Shown piece after piece: positions 43,798 to 53,200 of a DNA stretch of 64,000 bases. The stretch lies in contig NZ_JADWYR010000001.1 in assembly GCF_015831355.1 (NCBI RefSeq), positions 2,790,001 to 2,854,000 on the forward strand, in the 5' to 3' direction. The stretch comes from Panacibacter microcysteis. GTDB taxonomy: Bacteria; Bacteroidota; Bacteroidia; Chitinophagales; Chitinophagaceae. Below the pieces are notes generated by a model. That model ran no database searches and was not told where the DNA came from. It worked only from the letters and a program-made list of their open reading frames with translations. Numbering within the stretch: position 1 is the first letter of the stretch; each line of letters opens with the position of its first letter. Made by a program: the position numbers and the translations under genes.

Positions 43798-45867
43798 ATG
43801 AAAAAGGCTAACAACAAAACACCTGGTGGAGAAACACACCAAACCACGGATGAACAACACCCGGTATTAACGACCAACCAGGGTATTCATGTTTCCGATA
43901 ACCAGAACAGCCTGAAAGCCGGGCAACGCGGTCCTGTATTGCTGGAAGACTTTATGCTGCGTGAAAAGATATTTCATTTCGACCATGAACGCATACCCGA
44001 AAGAATTGTACATGCAAGAGGTTCGGCAGCACATGGATATTTTGAACTATATGAATCATTATCTGACATCACAAAGGCAGATCTTTTTCAGCGTGCAGGC
44101 GAAAAAATTCCTGTATTTACCAGGTTTTCTACCGTTGCAGGTGGGGCAGGATCTGTGGATACACCAAGAGATGTGCGCGGCTTTGCGGTAAAATTTTACA
44201 CAAAAGAAGGTAACTGGGACCTGGTGGGCAACAATATTCCGGTGTTCTTTATACAGGATGCCATTAAATTTCCAGACCTGATTCATGCAGTAAAAATGGA
44301 GGCAGACAAAGGCTATCCACAGGCTGCAAGTGCGCACGATACTTTCTGGGATTTTATTTCACTCATGCCCGAGTCTACACATATGATCATGTGGGCAATG
44401 AGTGACCGTACCATTCCACGATCGTTAAGAACCATAGAAGGTTTTGGTATACACACTTTCAGGCTGGTAAACGAAAATGGTAAATCTACTTTTGTAAAAT
44501 TTCACTGGAAGCCCAGGCTCGGTTTACAATCTACGGTGTGGGATGAAGCACTGAAACTGCAGGCCGCAGATAATGATTACCACCGCCGCGATCTGTTTGA
44601 ATCAATTGAAATGGGCGATTACCCTGAATGGGAACTCGGCATGCAATTGTTTGATCAGCAAACAGCAGATGCGCTGCCATACGATGTGCTGGATTCTACC
44701 AAGCTGATACCGGAAGAAGTAATACCTGTAAAGATTGTAGGGCGCATGGTGCTCGATCGCAACCCTGATAATTTCTTCGCAGAGACAGAGCAGGTTGCCT
44801 ATTGCCCCGCCAACATTGTACCCGGTATCGATTTTACAAACGATCCGTTATTGCAGGGCAGGTTGTTCAGTTATCTTGACACCCAAAAATCAAGATTGGG
44901 TACAGCAAACTTTCACCAGTTGCCAATCAATGCGCCTAAGTGCCCATACATGAATATGCAACGGGATGGGATGATGCAGACAAATGTATTCAAAGGCCGC
45001 GCAAATTATGAACCCAATAGTCTCGATATGGCCGGTGAAGAAAGCGGGCCAAGAGAATGTCCTGTAACAGGCTTTACCAGTTTCAAAGGAAGGCCCGAAA
45101 TGGAAGAGCAGGGAGATAGACTGAGGATACGCCCAGAGTCGTTTGCAGACCATTATAGCCAGGCAAGGTTATTCTTCCGGTCGCAGACAGAGAATGAGCA
45201 GGCGCACATAGCTTCAGCACTGGTGTTTGAGTTATCAAAAGTGGTACTTGAGCATGTGCAGTTGCGTGTAATTGCCAACCTGCGCAATGTATCTGAAGAT
45301 CTTGCTGCACGTGTGGCAGATGGCCTTGGTGTTGAACTGCCGGCCAAATCTCCTTCAGCAGCGCCGGTACAGGATTTCGATGCTTCTCCTGCATTATCCA
45401 TACAGCAAAATATGAAAGCTACGCTAAAAGGCAGGTGCGTGGGTATCTTAATAGCAGATGGAAGCGATGCTGATATGATTGGTAAGCTACAGGAAGAGAT
45501 AGAAAAAGCCGGTGGCACCAGTAAGCTGGTTGCGCCAAAAGTAGGCGGGGTAATGCTTTCAGACAACACCAAAGTAAAAGCAGATGGCCAGTTAATGGGC
45601 AGTCCGTCACAGATTTTTGATGCAGTGGCCGTTATCTTATCTGCAGATGCTGCCACGAAAATGCTAAAAGAGGCCGCTGCCATACAATGGGTAATGGATG
45701 CTTTCGGTCACCTGAAAGCTATCGGTTACAACAGCGACGCCAAACCTTTGCTGGATAAAGCAAACGTAGTGGAAGATGAAGGTATAAAGGAGATCAGCAG
45801 GCAATTTGTGAAAGCAGCGTCCACACGCTTTTTTGAAAGAGAACCATCGGTTCGTACACTTGCTTAG
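43798..45867 (+). CDS. katE: Large-subunit (clade 2) catalase, HPII type
   Basis: A 689-aa monofunctional heme catalase. Catalytic His72 ([11 protein letters not shown]), Asn145 ([11 protein letters not shown]) and heme-ligand Tyr359 ([11 protein letters not shown]) are present. The extra C-terminal domain of about 150 residues (from about 540, [13 protein letters not shown]) has the DJ-1/class I amidotransferase fold typical of clade 2. It degrades H2O2 in the cytoplasm. Length and domain set match E. coli KatE. A terminator follows. Confidence 0.96.
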   Translation: MKKANNKTPGGETHQTTDEQHPVLTTNQGIHVSDNQNSLKAGQRGPVLLEDFMLREKIFHFDHERIPERIVHARGSAAHGYFELYESLSDITKADLFQRAGEKIPVFTRFSTVAGGAGSVDTPRDVRGFAVKFYTKEGNWDLVGNNIPVFFIQDAIKFPDLIHAVKMEADKGYPQAASAHDTFWDFISLMPESTHMIMWAMSDRTIPRSLRTIEGFGIHTFRLVNENGKSTFVKFHWKPRLGLQSTVWDEALKLQAADNDYHRRDLFESIEMGDYPEWELGMQLFDQQTADALPYDVLDSTKLIPEEVIPVKIVGRMVLDRNPDNFFAETEQVAYCPANIVPGIDFTNDPLLQGRLFSYLDTQKSRLGTANFHQLPINAPKCPYMNMQRDGMMQTNVFKGRANYEPNSLDMAGEESGPRECPVTGFTSFKGRPEMEEQGDRLRIRPESFADHYSQARLFFRSQTENEQAHIASALVFELSKVVLEHVQLRVIANLRNVSEDLAARVADGLGVELPAKSPSAAPVQDFDASPALSIQQNMKATLKGRCVGILIADGSDADMIGKLQEEIEKAGGTSKLVAPKVGGVMLSDNTKVKADGQLMGSPSQIFDAVAVILSADAATKMLKEAAAIQWVMDAFGHLKAIGYNSDAKPLLDKANVVEDEGIKEISRQFVKAASTRFFEREPSVRTLA

Positions 45868-45887
45868 TGGTGCAATGATATGGTATG

Positions 45888-45917
45888 ACAGCCGGTAGTA
45901 ATGCCGGCTGTTTTTTT
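45888..45917 (+). terminator. Rho-independent terminator of katE
   Basis: ACAGCCGG-TAGTAATG-CCGGCTGT followed by TTTTTT. Confidence 0.9.
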
Positions 45918-45918
45918 G

Positions 45919-46000
45919 TGCCGGCATTTGTATTGCTATGATGCTTTTGTTGTGTCACTCACTTGTGCGTTCATATCATTATGCAGCTTCAGCGATCAGG
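45919..46000 (-). repeat. Dispersed intergenic repeat, copy 18
   Basis: GTGCCGGCATTTG, CTATGATGCTTTT, GTTGTGTCACTCACTTGTGCG, ending GCAGCTTCAGCGATCAGG; abuts the katE terminator. Confidence 0.8.
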
Positions 46001-46078
46001 AACGGGCCTGGTGTTTGTTTCCATCTTCCTGTTGTCCAAGCAAAACAGGTGTGTATAGCAACAGGCATACCCGATCAA

Positions 46079-46594
46079 TCAGGTATGCTCTATTGTCATC
46101 CCTTCGTGCGTAAGCACCAGTGCTTCTATGGCAATATCGCTGTCTGCAGCCGCTAATACAGGCCCATAGTAATGTATAGGGAAAGCATTGCTAAGCCGCC
46201 ATACCACTACAGGGTTGTGGTCTTCATCCAGCAGATAGATCACAACATCCCTCCGCTCAATGTCACCCATTCTTTTGGTGTTGATCCACGAGAAAAAATC
46301 ATTGTCACCTTTTGTGATACCACGCTTAAGCGTAACGTTTGCATACTTACGCAGGCCGGGTATTTTTTTCACATGATCTTCCGGGCTTGATCCATTCCTG
46401 TAATTGACAGCCTCGACTTCTATATCAAGACCAGATACTTCCGTAAATCCAAAACTTCTGCCACCCCATTCTACTTTGAAATGGTAGCGGTTAAGAGCGT
46501 GCGACATAAAAAAAGGTTTGATGATGAATAAATAAACCAGCAAAAGCAGTATTGACAACAGCAGGACTAGTAGTATGGCGAATTGCGGTTGCAT
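46079..46594 (-). CDS. Phage tail tube (T4 gp19/Pvc1-like) domain with an N-terminal membrane anchor
   Basis: Residues 1-29 are a strongly hydrophobic helix (FAILLVLLLSILLLLVYLFII), followed at Met30 by a complete tail-tube domain: LNRYHFKVEWGG, GFTEVSGLDIEVEAVNYRNG, a basic KIPGLRKYANVTLKRGI and DFFSWINTKRMGDIERRDVVIYLLD. That domain forms the inner tube of contractile tails and extracellular contractile injection systems. No sheath, baseplate, spike or ClpV gene is in the window, so this is an orphan. Met30 could be an alternative start that removes the anchor. The anchored form would place the domain on one face of the membrane; its role is unknown. Confidence 0.8.
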   Translation of the reverse strand: MQPQFAILLVLLLSILLLLVYLFIIKPFFMSHALNRYHFKVEWGGRSFGFTEVSGLDIEVEAVNYRNGSSPEDHVKKIPGLRKYANVTLKRGITKGDNDFFSWINTKRMGDIERRDVVIYLLDEDHNPVVVWRLSNAFPIHYYGPVLAAADSDIAIEALVLTHEGMTIEHT

Positions 46595-46692
46595 GGTATA
46601 AATTTAAAATAATTACATGTATGCAGCTTGTTCTTCTGCTACCCAATTACAGGTTTGCAGGGTGAGTTACTAATACAATATGCCATACGCGG

Positions 46693-46715
46693 CAGGCAGC
46701 CACAAAGGCTGCCTG
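46693..46715. terminator. Hairpin between the tail-tube and lipoprotein genes
   Basis: CAGGCAGCC-ACAAA-GGCTGCCTG perfect stem. There is no T-run in the leftward direction, so it may stabilise or weakly terminate the lipoprotein mRNA. Confidence 0.4.
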
Positions 46716-46745
46716 TATTGTTTACAATGACGCAGTACAATATTG

Positions 46746-47138
46746 CTACCTGCAGGCACCGGTGCAGGCTATAAGGTTGTTGTATGCTTCCTGCACACAG
46801 GCCATTCGTTTGACAGAGTCTGTTATTTTCTGGCAGGCCGAATTGGCTATGCTGTAAAAGTTTGCGCATTTGCTGTAGCATTGAGCCGAAGGATCAACAT
46901 CGTAAGTTTTTTCCCAGAATTCGGGTGCATCAAAAAAATTCCAGAGGCCACTGTGGTCAAAGTGGTTAAGGTTCTGCGCCATAACATAACCTGTTACAGC
47001 CAATGTTGCTATTTGTTGTTTTTGGGCAGCATTTTGCTTTTCGAGTGTTGTTATCTTTTCCTGTAATGCAGCAGTATTGTCGGTACAGGATACGCATGCC
47101 AGTAAGGCGAATGAGATAAGCAGGGTAAGTTTTTTCAT
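46746..47138 (-). CDS. Small Cys-rich lipoprotein of unknown function
   Basis: ATG at 47138 gives 130 aa with a lipoprotein signal (LLISFALLAC then VSC). A short coiled coil follows (ALQEKITTLEKQNAAQKQQIATL, about 24-46), then a C-terminal part with six cysteines spaced as paired helices (CYSKCANF ... ACQKITDSVKRMACVQ ... CTGACR), probably disulfide-linked. No family is recognised. The upstream frame extension from 47198 lacks a signal peptide and was rejected. Confidence 0.72.
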   Translation of the reverse strand: MKKLTLLISFALLACVSCTDNTAALQEKITTLEKQNAAQKQQIATLAVTGYVMAQNLNHFDHSGLWNFFDAPEFWEKTYDVDPSAQCYSKCANFYSIANSACQKITDSVKRMACVQEAYNNLIACTGACR

Positions 47139-47258
47139 AGCGGTTGTTTTAGTAAATGAGGAACATTTAAAACAAGATACAAGACCGGCAACGCTCATAC
47201 AAGCGTATAAGTACTTATATAATGCCGTGTAGTTACGGAATGTATTGTTTATAACATA

Positions 47259-47290
47259 GAAAAGCTGCGCAACTACGTGCGCAGCTTTTC
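47259..47290 (-). terminator. Intrinsic terminator of the 160-aa gene
   Basis: GAAAAGCTGCGCA-ACTACG-TGCGCAGCTTTTC: a 13-bp perfect stem with A/T ends on both sides, directly after the stop at 47292. Confidence 0.88.
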
Positions 47291-47291
47291 T

Positions 47292-47774
47292 TCAGATCAT
47301 TTCAGCGGCTGTAAGAATTTGTTTGTCATCGAGCAAACGGCCAAGCATCGAAATGCCTGCTTTCGCTTCCAGTTGCGCTGTAATTTTTTCACCAAGTAAC
47401 TCCCTGTACACAGGCGGGTCAGCAGGGTCTCCGCCACCGAGTACAACACCACCGGGCAGGTGCCGCGGATAAGGTGTACCGCACCAGCCATCATCACCAT
47501 CATCAAACATGGCTTTTTCAAAACCACTTCCTACTTCGGCGCTGTATGCTTTCAAAGACTTTGTAAGTATATCGCGTGCTTCAGCATTGTTTATGGCATA
47601 CAGGTGTTGCCTTATTACATACGAGGCAAAAATGCCGCGGCCAATAGCATTAAACCTTACAGGATCCCACAATGGAATGTAAACGATATGATACCGGCCG
47701 TCTTCGCCCAGTACAACGCCCCAGCCTCCTGCTAGCATGTGGGCAGGCTGATACTGCAAAAATTTTTCAAGCAT
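47292..47774 (-). CDS. Protein of unknown function (160 aa)
   Basis: Soluble, no signal peptide. Notable features: AGGWGVVLGEDGRYHIVYIPLWDP, an Asp/Gly/Trp/Cys cluster (FDDGDDGWCGTPYPRHLPGGVVLGGGDP) and a C-terminal helix. Typical codon use for the region, an ATG start and a strong terminator support a real gene. No family is recognised. It sits next to the lipoprotein and tail-tube genes on the same strand, but the terminator separates it from them. Confidence 0.72.
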   Translation of the reverse strand: MLEKFLQYQPAHMLAGGWGVVLGEDGRYHIVYIPLWDPVRFNAIGRGIFASYVIRQHLYAINNAEARDILTKSLKAYSAEVGSGFEKAMFDDGDDGWCGTPYPRHLPGGVVLGGGDPADPPVYRELLGEKITAQLEAKAGISMLGRLLDDKQILTAAEMI

Positions 47775-48030
47775 TGTTTTTTATTTTAATGTTGGTACCT
47801 ACTCTTTACAGGATTTTCGGTTTACTCCTTTTAATGCAGCGGGCACTTTTTTTGGTATTGTGTGCGGACCGCGGTTACATAAAAGTATACATGCTGCAAA
47901 GCAGATGCAAGAGCGTAACTACGCAAGTTTTATTTCGGGTAATTGTACGTGCGCCGGTACAAGTACGTGTGATGATTATAAAGAAAACAGGTTGTTATCA
48001 ACCAATAAATATATGGAAGCAGACAGTGTG

Positions 48031-48098
48031 CTGCTATGAAGCTTTCGTTGTGTCACTCACTTATACTTTTGAAGCGCTGCGCAGCTTTAGCGATCAGT
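48031..48098 (-). repeat. Dispersed intergenic repeat, copy 19
   Basis: GCTATGAAGCTTTC, GTTGTGTCACTCACTTATACTTTTGAAGCG, GCAGCTTTAGCGATCAG. Confidence 0.8.
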
Positions 48099-48206
48099 AT
48101 AAACCCGCGTGTGTGGTATAAAAGTCAGCTATTATGCAAGGCAATGCATATTAAAATCTTTTTCGGTAAGATGGTGAATCTGTAGCGGGTTTAGACAGTT
48201 GCGAAC

Positions 48207-48278
48207 AGCCGCCATAAAAAGAGAACGCACAAGTGAGTGACACAACAGGCGATGCCATGGAAAACTACTGCCGGTAAC
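48207..48278 (+). repeat. Dispersed intergenic repeat, copy 20
   Basis: GCCATAAAAAGAGAACGCAC, AAGTGAGTGACACAAC, AGGCGATGCCATGG, CTACTGCCGGTAAC. It forms an inverted pair with copy 19. The rest of the 578-bp gene-free stretch (47775-48352) shows only a promoter-like element. Confidence 0.85.
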
Positions 48279-48340
48279 ATAAAAAAATTACTCATAGCCA
48301 GGTACCACAGAATGTTTTTATCGTGCAAGTAAATAGCATG

Positions 48341-48348
48341 TATTTTCG
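48341..48348 (+). promoter_or_regulatory. Putative -7 element of the helicase gene
   Basis: TATTTTCG, one base off TAnnTTTG, 4 bp before the ATG at 48353. Confidence 0.35.
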
Positions 48349-48352
48349 CGCC

Positions 48353-50191
48353 ATGGCGGCTACACATCCTTACATCAAACGTTTATTGCAATGTATAGCA
48401 CTGGAAGAGGAGGAACAGGTAAAGCAGTACAGCCTGGATCAGCAACATACGCTGAAAGCGTTGAAGGCAGCGGGTTTGGCCTTGCACCCCATTACCGTAA
48501 CCCGCAAAAGCTTTGGCTATGCAGATTATCCTGAAATATCTTTCCGGCTAAATTACCCCACAGAGACAAACCTCTTTAAAGATGGTGCGGCCATAGAATG
48601 TTTTATGCAGGGAGAGGAGCCGGTAAAAGGTGTGTTGTTAAACCTTGATGGTAAAACCGGTGAATTCAGGCTGTTTGCGCCAGACTTTCCTGACTGGATA
48701 GAGGACAATGGTGCAGGTATTAAGTTGTCTCCCGATCAGCGTACCACAGGCATTATGAAGACTGTGCTGAATGACCTGGAAAACAATAAACGTCTTTTTA
48801 GTTTGTTTGAGGGCATACACAGTGAATGCGTCTTTGAGCAGCAACACGTAAGCGTTACAACTGAAAATGTGCTATTCAGGAATGATCAGCTTAATGAAAG
48901 TCAGCAACAGGCTGTTGCGGCAATGATGCAGAACGAAGGCCTGTTGATTGTACATGGCCCACCCGGCACCGGTAAAACAACTACACTGGCAGAAGCAATC
49001 TACCAAATGGTAAGAGCCGGTGAGAAAGTATTGGTGGCGGCGCCGAGTAATACGGCTGTTGATAATATTGCGAAGGTTCTTATACAGCAGGGCTTGCCTA
49101 TTTTACGGGTAGGGAACACTAGTAAAGTGGATGAGCAAATATTTGCGCATACACCGGAAGGAAGACTGAATAACAGCAAACAGAAGAACGAAATAAAGCA
49201 GCTGAAGATACGTGCAGAAGAGTTTAGAAAAATGGCACTTAAATACAAGCGCAGCTTTGGTAAGGCAGAAAGGGAGCAGCGCAATTTGTCGTTTAAAGAA
49301 GTGAAAAATATTCGTACAGAAATAAAGCAGCTACAGGCCTATAACGAACAAAAATTGTATGCTGAAGCTTCTGTTGTTCTTGGCACACCGGTTGGTTTGT
49401 ATGATGCAAAGATCGGGCACCTGAAATTCAGCACGCTGCTGATAGATGAAGCGGGGCAATGTATTGAGCCTTTGGCGTGGTGCATATTTCCGCTGGCAGA
49501 AAAGTACGTACTTGCCGGCGATCACCTGCAGTTGCCCCCTACCGTTTTAAGTGATGAGGCTGCGCAGCTTGGTTTAAACAAATCAATACTGGAGGCTGCG
49601 ATTGGCGCAACAGCCAATGTTTACCTGCTCAATACGCAATACCGCATGCGGCAGGCAATTGCCGGTTTTTCAGGTAATTATTTTTACAATGGTTTGTTGT
49701 TAACAGCACCACACCTGGACAATATTGCAGAGCATATTTATTTCATTGATACAGCGGGTTCAGGCTTTAACGAGACCAGTGGTACTGATGGCGTAAGCCT
49801 GCAGAATGAAGGTGAGCTACAGGTAGTATTGAAATTAATTGACACAGAAAACCTGGCTGTGCATAATACCGTACTGATATCTCCGTATGCAGGGCAGGTG
49901 GCGCTGGCAAAAGAGCTGCTGCCCGCCGCAATGCGCATCAGTACTATAGATAGCTTCCAGGGGCAGGAGAAGGAGATCATAATACTGTCGCTCGTGCGCA
50001 GTAACGATGATGGTGCTATTGGTTTTTTAAAAGACTACCGGCGAATGAATGTTGCCATAACGAGGGCAAAGGAAAAACTATATGTAATCGGCGATAGTGC
50101 AACGATAGGTGGAGATGCTTTTTACAACTCCTTTTTATCTTATGTTGAGCAACATGGCACATACAGAACGGTATGGGAGTTTGAGGTATAG
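48353..50191 (+). CDS. Superfamily 1 helicase (Upf1/IGHMBP2-like)
   Basis: A 612-aa protein. An N-terminal domain of about 185 residues resembles the IGHMBP2-like beta-barrel region, followed by Walker A GPPGTGKT (202-209), APSNTAVDN (Ia), LIDEAGQCIEP (II), GDHLQLPPTV (III), NTQYRM (IV), STIDSFQGQEKEIIILSLVRSN (V) and RRMNVAITRAKEKLYVIGD (VI). It should unwind RNA or DNA 5' to 3' in the cytoplasm. The ATG at 48353 is preferred over an in-frame start at 48323. It is convergent with the following cargo gene, 9 bp apart. Confidence 0.93.
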   Translation: MAATHPYIKRLLQCIALEEEEQVKQYSLDQQHTLKALKAAGLALHPITVTRKSFGYADYPEISFRLNYPTETNLFKDGAAIECFMQGEEPVKGVLLNLDGKTGEFRLFAPDFPDWIEDNGAGIKLSPDQRTTGIMKTVLNDLENNKRLFSLFEGIHSECVFEQQHVSVTTENVLFRNDQLNESQQQAVAAMMQNEGLLIVHGPPGTGKTTTLAEAIYQMVRAGEKVLVAAPSNTAVDNIAKVLIQQGLPILRVGNTSKVDEQIFAHTPEGRLNNSKQKNEIKQLKIRAEEFRKMALKYKRSFGKAEREQRNLSFKEVKNIRTEIKQLQAYNEQKLYAEASVVLGTPVGLYDAKIGHLKFSTLLIDEAGQCIEPLAWCIFPLAEKYVLAGDHLQLPPTVLSDEAAQLGLNKSILEAAIGATANVYLLNTQYRMRQAIAGFSGNYFYNGLLLTAPHLDNIAEHIYFIDTAGSGFNETSGTDGVSLQNEGELQVVLKLIDTENLAVHNTVLISPYAGQVALAKELLPAAMRISTIDSFQGQEKEIIILSLVRSNDDGAIGFLKDYRRMNVAITRAKEKLYVIGDSATIGGDAFYNSFLSYVEQHGTYRTVWEFEV

Positions 50192-50200
50192 AAAAAAGTA

Positions 50201-53200
50201 TCATCTTACCAGTATCGCGGTCCCTTTGTATGTTCGTTTTACCTCGAGTTCGTCCACCCATTCGCAGTAGTAAACATAAGCACCTGGTTGTTGTGTAATA
50301 CTGTTCCTTGTACCATCCCATTTTTTCGTTATATCATTTGCCTGAAAGAGTAAGCTCCCCCAGCGATCGTAAATAATTAGCCTGTAATTTTTGATATTAC
50401 ATCCTGCGTAACGCGGACCAAAATAATCATTTTTACCATCGCCATTGGGAGAGAAAGCGTTTGGGAAAATAACACACTTCGCCAAAGAACTATCGCAATA
50501 TTTAACTGTAACACTTGTATTTGTATTTACTGTGCAGCCATCTTTGTCTATAGCTCTCAGGTTTATAACAGTATTGCCGGTAAAGTTTGATATATCAGAC
50601 GTGGAAGGAGTTTGTACATTGTTCCAGTAAAACAGTACCTGCTCGTTGGTGCTTAGAATAGTTGCATTGAAAATAATTTTTTCATTGTAGCACACGGTTG
50701 TATCTGCCGGGTTAATGCTAACTCTTAGCGAGTCCGTTTTAGAAATAATAAGTGAGTCTGTAAGTATGCAGTTAAATGCATCTTTTACCTGTATCAACAC
50801 TTTACCAGGAGCGAGATTATTAACGAGGGTACTGTTGTTAAAAACACCCTCATTACCTGCATATTGAAATGGTGCTGTACCTTGTTGTACAGAATCAATA
50901 ATTACATAACCTGTTTCAGCTCCGCAAATTGCATTTGTTTGTGTAAAGAATATTTTCTGAGGCCCGGGTATATTGTTTATCTTGAAAGTTCCGGTTATAA
51001 CACAATCATTGCTGTCTTTGATAATAATGCTTTGAGCTCCGCTTGCCAGGTTTGTAAAACGGCTGTCATTATAGAAATGAATACTGTCCAGCGAGTATGA
51101 GAATGGGGCAGTGCCGCCTTCGACAGCAGTTACAAAAATGCTTCCGTCCTGTTTATCGCAATGTGCGCCGGTTACATTCAGTTGATAATTGGTTGGCGGT
51201 GTAGCCTGCACTACTATGAAAGAATCTATAAAGCTACATTTAGCACTGTCTTTAACCCTTAATGCATAAGTGCCGGGAGTAAGCTTGTTAAAAGAAGGTG
51301 TCGTTGTAAAAGGTGCGCTGTTTAATGCATAAACAAATGGTTGCGTACCGCCTGTGATACTGTCAATTCTTAATGCACCATTTACACCATTGCAGGATAC
51401 AGTAGTACTTGTAGCAGATATAACAGAAGGACCTTCTTTCGCACTTACAACCACAGTGTCAATAAAGATACAACCATCATTATCTTTTACTTTTAATATA
51501 TACTCACCCGCTTCAAGACCTGTAAATGTTGATAAGGTGGAAAAAGCTTGCGTGTTTATCGAATATGAGTAAGGTGCCGAGCCGCCTATCACATTACTGA
51601 CTTCAATAGTGCCATCCTTTTTTTCGCAATGTTCTACGCCTACAGCTATGCCGGCACTATTTACACTGCCCTGGGGGTTTGGGATATTGAATTGAATAGT
51701 TGTGTCGCTATAAGAATTTAAATCAGTAAGTTTCACGCTATATGATCCCGGGCAAACGTTGGTTATAACAGGTGTTATATCTCCACGGCTCCACTGGTAT
51801 GTATAGTTGCCACTACCACAATATGGTATTACACTGAGTGTGCCATCACAGTTACAATTTTTCGGCAGCGTATAAGCAGTATCTGCATTGAGTGAAGAAG
51901 GCTTCAGTTGCATGATGTAGGTACTATAGGAATAAGCATCAAAAACACCTCCCTGGAAGAATGCGCCGTTGCCGGGATCTTTTAGCGTAACGTCATTTGT
52001 ATAAACAGGTGTTTGCTCAATGTTTCCGAAAGTATAAAAAAGGTTGCCTTTGTTATCAACTGCGCATTCGGCATGACTATCTGTAACTTTATTGGTAAAA
52101 TCACCTAATGAAGTATAAAGATTTTGACCACTGTTTGTAAACGTGAGAAATAAAGGCGCAAAGTTTTGATTTAAAATCTCAGCCTCAACATAATAGCTGC
52201 CATTACACGCATCATTTTTTGTAGGAAATGGCCCGTTTGGTACACCAGACAAATATCCATATACGTGAACCAGATTCCTGTATTTTTCGAACAGAACGTA
52301 TGTAAACCTGGAACTTTTTTGATTGAAATAAGTTGTGGACCATGTAAGATTTGTATGCTCATCAAATCGCATAATAAATCCTCCGTTAGCATTTACATTC
52401 TGATTTGGTTCCATGTATGCACCATTCCCCGGATCAACATAGGGATGAGTAAATCCGTAAGGGCTACCTACTACAAATATATTCCCGGATAAATCTGCGG
52501 CAACATCTTCTGCAAAGCCTGGTAAATAGGTACCCCACAATAACTGGCTTAAACTGTTAAATTTCATAATGCCTGCAGGTACCCCGTCTGCCGGGCTAAA
52601 AAATCCACCAGCATCTTTTAAAGTATAGCCTTCAGATGCCCTTTGTGTCAGCACATAAATGTTGTCATATTTATCAGTTGCAAGTCTGCATTCTTCTCCG
52701 CCAGTTAATAGTGTTGACCAAATCAGGTTGCAATTATCGTCAAACCTGGAAATAAAATTTTGCCCTGCCAGTGTGTTAAAGTATGCATTGTTGCCCGGAT
52801 CTTTCTTGGGTAAAAAGGGTACCTGATCTATATACCCGGTAAAATAAATATTGTCTTTACTATCTGTTTCAACATCTGAAAAAATGATTGAAGTACTTGC
52901 AAAGTTGGTGCACCATTCGAGTGCGCCGTCATTGCTAAAGCGGGCAAGAAAATTGGCAGAAATAATAGCGCTGTCAAAAAAGCCACCGTTATTTTTATAA
53001 GGTATAGTAAGTTTATCGTCGCCGGCCGCAGCAACGATCAGTGCACCTTTGCTGTTTACGGCAATTTCAGGGTAGCATTCGCCTACTGCAAAATAAGTGG
53101 CCCATACTAATTTTTTAGCCGCATCAAATTTCAGGTAAAGGTTACCTCCCAATTCGCTGTCGAAGAGATCTGAATAATACGCCCCGTTACCGGGGTTAGT

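Noticed and set aside
45153-45683. 176-codon frame antisense to katE
   Set aside because: The catalase with its DJ-1-like domain explains the region; the antisense text is compositionally biased.
47672-48121. 150-codon plus-strand frame
   Set aside because: Covers the start of the 160-aa gene and a dispersed repeat copy; its C-terminus is repeat-encoded.
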